Shown piece after piece: positions 59,063 through 64,000 of a stretch of DNA of 64,000 nucleotides (position 1 is the first letter of the stretch; every line of letters begins with the position of its first letter). Where the stretch lies: positions 828,310-892,309 of the forward strand of contig NZ_PVBN01000001.1 of assembly GCF_002968635.1 (NCBI RefSeq), in the 5' to 3' direction. The translations under genes and the position numbers were made by a program. Source of the DNA: Neorhizobium alkalisoli (GTDB lineage: Bacteria > Pseudomonadota > Alphaproteobacteria > Rhizobiales > Rhizobiaceae). The notes beneath the pieces were generated by a model. It was not told the DNA's origin, did no database searches, and saw nothing but the letters and a program-made list of their open reading frames with translations.

Positions 59063-59775
59063 TGAAGGCCAAGGCGCTTTCGGCGGAGGATCGCGGCCAG
59101 CTTGAAAAAGTGATCGGCCATGAATTCGCTGACAAGCAATGGCTGGACCGGGCGCTCACCCATGCGAGCACCGGTTCGGCCAAAGGCGCAAATTACGAGC
59201 GGCTGGAGTTCCTGGGCGATCGGGTGCTCGGCCTCTGTGTCGCCGAGCTTCTGTTCAAGACCTTCCGGTCGGCGACCGAAGGCGAGCTTTCGGTGAGGCT
59301 CAATCAGCTCGTCAGCGCCGAGAGCTGCGCGCATGTGGCCGATGAGCTGGAACTGCACCGCTTCATCCGCACCGGCGCCGACGTCAAGAAGCTCACCGGC
59401 AAGCGAATGATGAATGTTCGCGCCGATGTGGTGGAAAGCATGATTGCCGCGCTCTATCTCGATGGGGGGCTTGAAGCCGCGCGCGGCTTCATCCTCAGGT
59501 ATTGGGAAGGCCGCGCCGCCCGCGCCGACGGTGCGCGGCGCGACGCCAAGACCGAATTGCAGGAATGGGCGCATGCCAGGTTCGGCCTGACGCCTTCCTA
59601 TCGCGTCGACGACCGGTCGGGGCCGGACCACGATCCGCGCTTCACGGTCACGGTGGAAGTGACGGGAGTGGCGCCGGAAACGGGCGTCGATCGCTCCAAA
59701 CGCGCTGCCGAACAGGTCGCCGCGACCAAGATGCTCGAACGTGAAGGCGTGTGGCAGAAGCCCGCCGGAGAATGA
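59062..59775 (+). CDS. rnc: ribonuclease III
   Basis: This dsRNA endonuclease processes rRNA and regulatory RNAs. The 237 residues hold the signature ERLEFLGDRVLGL (46-58; Arg where most have Ser), the second metal site DVVESMIAALYLDGG, and a C-terminal dsRNA-binding domain (KTELQEWAHARFGLTPSYRV, ending SKRAAEQVAATKML). The start overlaps the lepB stop. The lepB-rnc-era order is shared with E. coli and rhizobia. Confidence 0.97.
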   Translation: MKAKALSAEDRGQLEKVIGHEFADKQWLDRALTHASTGSAKGANYERLEFLGDRVLGLCVAELLFKTFRSATEGELSVRLNQLVSAESCAHVADELELHRFIRTGADVKKLTGKRMMNVRADVVESMIAALYLDGGLEAARGFILRYWEGRAARADGARRDAKTELQEWAHARFGLTPSYRVDDRSGPDHDPRFTVTVEVTGVAPETGVDRSKRAAEQVAATKMLEREGVWQKPAGE

Positions 59776-59784
59776 TTGGACAAG

Positions 59785-60723
59785 ATGAGCGAAAACGACA
59801 ACATCACCGCTGACGAAAAAGAAATCGGCGCGACCCATTCCGGCTTCGTGGCATTGATCGGCCCGACCAATGCCGGCAAATCGACGCTGCTCAACCGGCT
59901 CGTCGGCGCCAAGGTTTCGATCGTCAGCCACAAGGTGCAGACGACGCGCGCCATCGTGCGCGGCATCGCCATCCACAACAACGCCCAGATCGTTTTCATG
60001 GATACGCCCGGCATCTTCAAGCCGCGCCGCCGGCTCGACCGCGCCATGGTGACATCCGCCTGGGGCGGGGCGAAGGACGCCGACCTGATCCTGCTCCTGA
60101 TCGACAGCGAACGCGGCATCCGCGGCGATGCCGAAGCGATCCTGGAAGGCCTGAAAGAGGTCCATCAACCGAAGATCCTGGTGCTGAACAAGATCGACCG
60201 CGTCCGCCACGAGGATCTCCTTAAGCTTGCCGCTACAGCCAACGAGGCGGTCGCCTTCGAGCGCACCTTCATGGTCTCGGCCACGACCGGTTCCGGCTGC
60301 GACGACCTGATGGACTATCTCGCCGAAACCCTGCCGGAAGGTCCCTGGTATTATCCGGAGGATCAGATCTCCGACCTGCCGATGCGTCAGCTCGCTGCCG
60401 AAATCACCCGCGAAAAACTGTTCCTGCGCCTGCATCAGGAGCTTCCCTACGCCTCCCACGTCGAGACGGAGAAATGGGAGGAGCGCAAGGACGGTTCGGT
60501 CCGCATCGAACAGGTCATCTATGTGGAGCGCGACAGCCAGAAGAAGATCGCCCTCGGCAAGAACGGCGATGCCATCAAGGCGATCTCCACGGCCTCCCGC
60601 AAGGAGATTTCCGAAATCCTCGAGCAGCCGGTCCACCTCTTCCTGTTCGTCAAGGTTCGGGAAAACTGGGGTGACGATCCGGAGCGTTTCCGCGAGATGG
60701 GGCTGGATTTCCCGAAAAGTTGA
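59785..60723 (+). CDS. era: GTPase Era
   Basis: This is a ribosome-assembly GTPase that binds the 16S rRNA 3' end. The 312 residues carry G1 (IGPTNAGKSTLLNRLVGAKV), G2 near QTTRAIVRG, G3 DTPGIF, G4 VLNKIDRV and the C-terminal KH domain (VIYVERDSQKKIALGKNGDA, IKAISTASRKEI). The ATG at 59785 is used; a TTG at 59776 directly after the rnc stop, with GGAG five bases upstream, is an alternative and would couple it tightly to rnc. Confidence 0.97.
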   Translation: MSENDNITADEKEIGATHSGFVALIGPTNAGKSTLLNRLVGAKVSIVSHKVQTTRAIVRGIAIHNNAQIVFMDTPGIFKPRRRLDRAMVTSAWGGAKDADLILLLIDSERGIRGDAEAILEGLKEVHQPKILVLNKIDRVRHEDLLKLAATANEAVAFERTFMVSATTGSGCDDLMDYLAETLPEGPWYYPEDQISDLPMRQLAAEITREKLFLRLHQELPYASHVETEKWEERKDGSVRIEQVIYVERDSQKKIALGKNGDAIKAISTASRKEISEILEQPVHLFLFVKVRENWGDDPERFREMGLDFPKS

Positions 60724-60819
60724 GCGGATTTTCGGCGGCTTTCCTGGAACGATTATAAAAAGCTATTGCTAAAGTGCGGGCTGCGCGTCACCCTGTCGCA
60801 AACAGCGAGAGGTCCGTGA

Positions 60820-61332
60820 ATGGCTGACATTGGATTCTTCGACGGCAACGCCGAGATGGACGCAATCTGTTCAGTCGGTTTTTATAGTTGGAGCGTCCCG
60901 GAAAACAGGGTCTACGGCGATGAGGTCATCGCCGATATATTCTGTGTGCCCCTTGATGACCTGGTGGAAGGCGCGCCGATCGAGCTGGTCATCCGGTATA
61001 TCGACGAGGGCGACAAGCAGCGGGTCGCCAAGGCGATCCATGACGCGATCATCACCGGCCTGCCTTATCAGGCCGAATATCGCCTTACTCATCCCGATGG
61101 TCGCAAGATTTCCGTAACCGCGAACGGCCGTTGCTTGCGGGATGTGGAGGGGGTTCCTTCGATCTACAGCGGCACGGTCACGCTCCGGTCGTCGCTCAAC
61201 CCGTCGGAGGGCGACCCGCTGGAAAGCCATTGCCGGGCTGCCCTCCGCATCGCCACGAGACGCCGTCATACGCTCGCGGCGCGTTATCTCTCCTCTGCGC
61301 TGAATGTGATCGGCGGCAAGAAAGAGTTTTGA
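60820..61332 (+). CDS. PAS-fold sensory-domain protein, 170 aa
   Basis: This 170-residue cytosolic protein is made of one PAS domain with no output domain. It begins MADIGFFDGNAEMDAICSVG, then FYSWSVPENRVYGDEVIADI, IDEGDKQRVAKAIHDAIITG and YRLTHPDGRKISVTANGRCL, the PAS_3 (PAC-containing) pattern. A basic helical tail (RIATRRRHTLAARYLSSALN) may contact a partner. It lies between era and recO, which are often close in rhizobia. The signal and partner are unknown. Confidence 0.85.
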   Translation: MADIGFFDGNAEMDAICSVGFYSWSVPENRVYGDEVIADIFCVPLDDLVEGAPIELVIRYIDEGDKQRVAKAIHDAIITGLPYQAEYRLTHPDGRKISVTANGRCLRDVEGVPSIYSGTVTLRSSLNPSEGDPLESHCRAALRIATRRRHTLAARYLSSALNVIGGKKEF

Positions 61333-61339
61333 GGAGCCC

Positions 61340-61732
61340 TCACTTCTTCTGCTGCCGGTCCATCAGCGCCTTGACCTCCTGGTAACGCCGGCGGTTCTGC
61401 TGCTCCTGCTCGTTGGGGCCATAACATGTGTCGGAAATGCAGAAGCGCAGGAGATTGAACGGCGGCTGCGGCTTGTCGAACTCGCATTCGATCTCGTTGT
61501 TGAAATCGGTCGGCTTGGCATCTTCGCGCGTGGAATAGGTAAGCCTTGCGCCCGGTGGGTCGAGTTCCGGGTAGGATTGCACGATGCCGGTCTTGACGTT
61601 CGGCACCAGCAGGAAATTCTTGGCGACCGTCACGCAGGCCTGTTCCAGCTGCGGCGATTGGGCGGCGGCGGGAGAGGCAAGGAGAACGGTGGCCGGCAAA
61701 GCGGCCAGTGCGGCAAGAAGGACGTTTTTCAT
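61340..61732 (-). CDS. conserved periplasmic protein, 130 aa
   Basis: This secreted protein has a signal peptide (MKNVLLAALAALPATVLLAS, cleavage near AAA-QSP). The mature part carries four Cys (QACVTV, IECEFDK, RFCISDTCYGPN), which suggest two disulfides. It ends in a charged helix (QEQQNRRRYQEVKALMDRQQ). I know it as a conserved protein near era-recO in rhizobia but not by function. It is convergent with the PAS gene, 7 bp apart. Confidence 0.8.
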   Translation of the reverse strand: MKNVLLAALAALPATVLLASPAAAQSPQLEQACVTVAKNFLLVPNVKTGIVQSYPELDPPGARLTYSTREDAKPTDFNNEIECEFDKPQPPFNLLRFCISDTCYGPNEQEQQNRRRYQEVKALMDRQQKK

Positions 61733-61920
61733 AAGGGCTCCCGGGCTTTATGACTTGAGGTCGAAAATTTCGCACAGGAATCCAAATGGAGCCCGATTTG
61801 TTCCAGGCAAGACGGCTGAAACCGCAACTTCCCGCAAGAGGGTACGTTCCAGAAACCGATTCAGTCTGAAGCACTTATCGGATAGAACTGAATCACATTG
61901 GAAGGATGTTGAAGCGGCAC

Positions 61921-62673
61921 ATGCAGTGGCAGGACGAAGGCATCATCATCGGCGTCAAGCGCCACGGCGAGACGAGTGTCATCGCCGAACTGATGACGCG
62001 CGAGCGCGGCCGGCATATGGGGCTTGTCCGTTCCGGTCGCTCGCGCGCCATGCAGCCGGTGCTGCAGCCCGGAAACCGGGTGGAGGCGGTCTGGCGTGCG
62101 CGTCTCGATGAACATCTCGGCGAGTTCAAACTGGAGCCGGTGCGCCTGAGAGCCGCGAAGCTGATGGAGACGGCGACCGCCGTCTATGGCGTGCAGGCCA
62201 TGGGCGCGCTGCTGCGGCTGCTGCCCGAGCGGGATCCCCATCCGCATCTCTTCGAGGCGCTGGATATCATACTCGACGCGCTGGACGATCCTGCCGATGC
62301 CGGCGAACTCTTCGTGCGCTTCGAACTGGCGGTCCTGAACGATCTCGGCTTCGGCCTCGACCTGACCGAATGCGCCGCCACCGGGATTGCGGAGGATCTC
62401 GTCTATGTCTCGCCAAAGACCGGCCGCGCCGTCTCGCGCGCCGCGGGCGCGCCCTATGCCGACCGCATGCTGGCTCTGCCCGGCTTCCTCGGCGACGGCG
62501 CGGCGAAGGCGGCGGACCGCGAAAGCATGGCGGCAGCCTTCCGTCTCACCGCCTTTTTCCTGCACCGGCACGTCTATGAGCCCCGAGGCCTGACGGAAAA
62601 CGCCGCCCGCGACGGTTTCGTGCAGGCGGCGCTGAAAGCCCTGTCCCAGTCAGCCGAGCGACAGGCCGGCTGA
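61921..62673 (+). CDS. recO: DNA repair protein RecO
   Basis: This protein helps load RecA at single-strand gaps. The 250 residues start [20 protein letters not shown] (OB fold) and continue with [21 protein letters not shown] helical domain and the C-terminal part follow ([20 protein letters not shown], then [10 protein letters not shown]). The ATG at 61921 gives the family N-terminus; an ATG at 61906 is possible. It ends 6 bp from the convergent MFS gene. Confidence 0.95.
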   Translation: MQWQDEGIIIGVKRHGETSVIAELMTRERGRHMGLVRSGRSRAMQPVLQPGNRVEAVWRARLDEHLGEFKLEPVRLRAAKLMETATAVYGVQAMGALLRLLPERDPHPHLFEALDIILDALDDPADAGELFVRFELAVLNDLGFGLDLTECAATGIAEDLVYVSPKTGRAVSRAAGAPYADRMLALPGFLGDGAAKAADRESMAAAFRLTAFFLHRHVYEPRGLTENAARDGFVQAALKALSQSAERQAG

Positions 62674-62679
62674 TCTTCC

Positions 62680-63846
62680 TTATTCGGCCGGCTGGGCAGC
62701 CGGCATCGGCCGGTCGACCGCCTTTTCCTGGATCGGCCAGTGCACGACCGCGGCGAAGATGCCGAGCCCGACGCCCAGCCACCAGACCGGGTCGTAGGAG
62801 CCGAAGCGGTCGTAGAGATAGCCCCCCATCCAGACGCCGAGGAACGAGCCGACCTGGTGCGACAGGAAAACGATGCCGCCGAGGAGGCCGAGATGGCGCG
62901 TGCCGAACATGATGGCGACAAGCCCGTTGGTCGGCGGCACGGTGGAAAGCCACAGCAGCCCCATGACGATCGCGAAGACGATCACGGTCGTCGGCGTCTG
63001 CGGCAGGATGAGGAACGCGGTCACCGCGATCGACCGGCCGATATAGATGTAAGCGAGGAAATAGGGCTTCGAATAGCGCTGGCCGATAAAGCCGGCGCCG
63101 AGCGAGCCGATGATGTTGAAGAAGCCGATCAGCGCCATGGCGATCACCGAATAACGCGCATCGATGCCGATATCCCCGAGATAGGCCGGGAAATGGGCGG
63201 TGATGAAGGCGACCTGGAAGCCGCAGACGAAGAAGCCGGCCGTGAGCAGCAGGTAGCTCTGATGGCCGAAGGCTTCCTTCAGGGCAGCACTCACCGATTG
63301 CTGGAACTGGCTGTGCGACTGGCTTCCCGAGTTTGCATTGCCGCGCAATGGAAAGGCAAGCAGCGGCACGACCAGCATCATGACAGACATATAGACCAGG
63401 CTGTCGGACCAGCCGAAATTGCTGATCAGCGCCTGGCTCAGCGGCGCAAACAGAAACATGCCGGCCGAACCGGCCGCCGTGCCGATGCCGAAGGCCATCG
63501 AGCGCTGCTCCGGCGTCACGTTGCGCGCAAAGGCGGAAAGGATGACGCTGAAGGAGCCGGCGCCGATCGCCATGCCGATCAGCACGCCGCCGCCGATATG
63601 AAGCCAGACGGGCGCGCTGGCATTGGCCATGAGAATGAGGCCGGCGGCATAGAGTACGCCCGACATGGTAAGGACGCGGCCCGTGCCGTATTTGTCGGCG
63701 AGCGCGCCGAAGAAGGGCTGGCTGAGGCCCCAGCAGAGGTTCTGGATCGCCATCGCAAGACCGAAGGTCGAGCGGTCCCAGCCGGTATCCTGCAGCATCG
63801 GAAGCTGGAAGAAGCCCATGGCCGAGCGCGGGCCGAAGGTCAGCAT
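62680..63846 (-). CDS. MFS transporter, 5' end apparently removed by an IS630-like insertion
   Basis: This is a major facilitator protein of at least 388 residues. It resembles the rhizobial group with MLTFGPRSAMGFFQLPMLQD, GWDRSTFGLAMAIQNLCWGL and ADKYGTGRVLTMSG. The natural N-terminus is missing. Upstream of the ATG at 63846 the frame continues as LIITAGALIA, the first half of helix 1, and then meets the IS end at 63874. No ATG, GTG or TTG is left before it. Translation from 63846 would lack half of helix 1, so the gene is probably inactive or newly compromised. The rest shows no frameshift or stop. Confidence 0.8.
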   Translation of the reverse strand: MLTFGPRSAMGFFQLPMLQDTGWDRSTFGLAMAIQNLCWGLSQPFFGALADKYGTGRVLTMSGVLYAAGLILMANASAPVWLHIGGGVLIGMAIGAGSFSVILSAFARNVTPEQRSMAFGIGTAAGSAGMFLFAPLSQALISNFGWSDSLVYMSVMMLVVPLLAFPLRGNANSGSQSHSQFQQSVSAALKEAFGHQSYLLLTAGFFVCGFQVAFITAHFPAYLGDIGIDARYSVIAMALIGFFNIIGSLGAGFIGQRYSKPYFLAYIYIGRSIAVTAFLILPQTPTTVIVFAIVMGLLWLSTVPPTNGLVAIMFGTRHLGLLGGIVFLSHQVGSFLGVWMGGYLYDRFGSYDPVWWLGVGLGIFAAVVHWPIQEKAVDRPMPAAQPAE

Positions 63847-63874
63847 CGCGATCAGCGCGCCTGCGGTGATGATT

Positions 63875-64000
63875 AGAGCAGATCCTGTTCAATCCGGGTC
63901 ATATCCGGCAGCTCTGAAGTAGTTCGCGCATTCTGAGGGTGTGAAGCAGGGAACCAAAGCGCCTACTGCATCCCACAAAGCATCAATCTTTCGCTCTGCC
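63875..64000 (-). mobile_element. IS630-family insertion sequence, left part only
   Basis: The element begins at a TA dinucleotide (63874-63875), the target site of IS630/Tc1 elements, and reads AGAGCAGATCCTGTTCAATC inward, the presumed terminal repeat. It contains the 3' end of a transposase and continues beyond the window, so the other end, the repeat partner and the TA duplication are not visible. It interrupts the MFS gene. Confidence 0.7.
63889..64000 (-). CDS. IS630-family transposase, C-terminal fragment (rest outside window)
   Basis: The last 36 residues read AERKIDALWDAVGALVPCFT, then PSECANYFRAAGYDPD and a TGA. The pattern FTPSECANYFRAAGYD is the usual C-terminus of IS630 transposases in rhizobia. 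The catalytic DDE residues lie beyond the window. The stop is about 15 bp from the element end, as in compact IS630 elements. Confidence 0.75.
   Translation of the reverse strand, partial: AERKIDALWDAVGALVPCFTPSECANYFRAAGYDPD

Noticed and set aside
58870..60636. 588-residue open frame on the minus strand
   Set aside because: It runs antisense through lepB, rnc and era, which are certain; a shadow of high-GC coding sequence.
1..64000. CRISPR array, rRNA operon, prophage or replication origin
   Set aside because: No regularly spaced direct repeats, rRNA sequence, phage genes or parAB/repABC-type genes were seen in any part.

Overview
The window reads as chromosomal DNA of an alphaproteobacterium of the Rhizobiaceae (Rhizobium/Agrobacterium group). 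The evidence is high-GC coding sequence, two RopA-type porins, DUF2062 and DUF3563 proteins, Rgt-like galacturonosyltransferase candidates, and the block rpoZ - rsh - DUF2062 - acpS - lepB - rnc - era - (2 genes) - recO, an order I know from rhizobia. The exact genus cannot be fixed from this sequence alone. About 65 protein genes and one tRNA (Ser-GCT) are supported. There is no rRNA, CRISPR array, prophage or integrative element. An IS630-like element enters at the right edge.

Layout. 1-5.6 kb: the end of an EamA permease, two small proteins, a uracil-DNA glycosylase-like protein with a YegD-type Hsp70, and an AmpR-like regulator divergent from a class D beta-lactamase. 5.7-10.1 kb: an RND efflux pump with its adaptor. 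10.4-16 kb: two small unknowns, an atypical SDR, a GlcD-type FAD oxidase, ETF:ubiquinone oxidoreductase and a VapBC module. 16-25.6 kb: an L,D-transpeptidase, an HxlR regulator with a quinone oxidoreductase, an MFS exporter, a diacylglycerol-kinase-like protein, a diguanylate cyclase, and a divergent polyamine pair (PuuA-like ligase and class III aminotransferase). 25.5-31.3 kb: two GT39 transferases and an ArnC/RgtE-like GT2, divergent from a YbhN-like membrane protein, followed by BrnTA. 31.4-37.3 kb: AMP nucleosidase, then a tandem array of small secreted proteins (33.4-35.7 kb) with a shared GDYY motif, DUF2147 and a SEL1 protein. 37.5-45.7 kb: a HisC-like aminotransferase, LysR, PilZ, a ferredoxin-reductase-like flavoprotein, an HpcH/HpaI aldolase, tRNA-Ser and twin porins. 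45.8-53.3 kb: a soluble lytic transglycosylase, dapA, smpB, a second YbhN-like protein, arr (rifampin ADP-ribosyltransferase), ada and a NYN-domain protein. 53.5-64 kb: the rpoZ-to-recO housekeeping block and an MFS gene cut at its 5' end by the IS630-like insertion.

Functional themes are the envelope (porins, lytic transglycosylase, L,D-transpeptidase, LPS-type glycosyltransferases, signal peptidase), drug defence (AmpR/OXA, RND pump, Arr, MFS exporters), DNA and RNA upkeep (Ada, UDG-like, RecO, RNase III, Era, SmpB) and alarmone control (Rsh with RpoZ).

The most unusual feature is the run of five consecutive small secreted-protein genes, plus a diverged sixth. They appear to have grown by stepwise duplication, and all but the sixth carry the same short Tyr-rich motif at both ends of the mature protein. 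I do not recognise a function for them. Several paired regulatory signals recur at distant loci: an ACGT dyad, a TGC-rich dyad, and a hairpin around the porin ribosome binding site.
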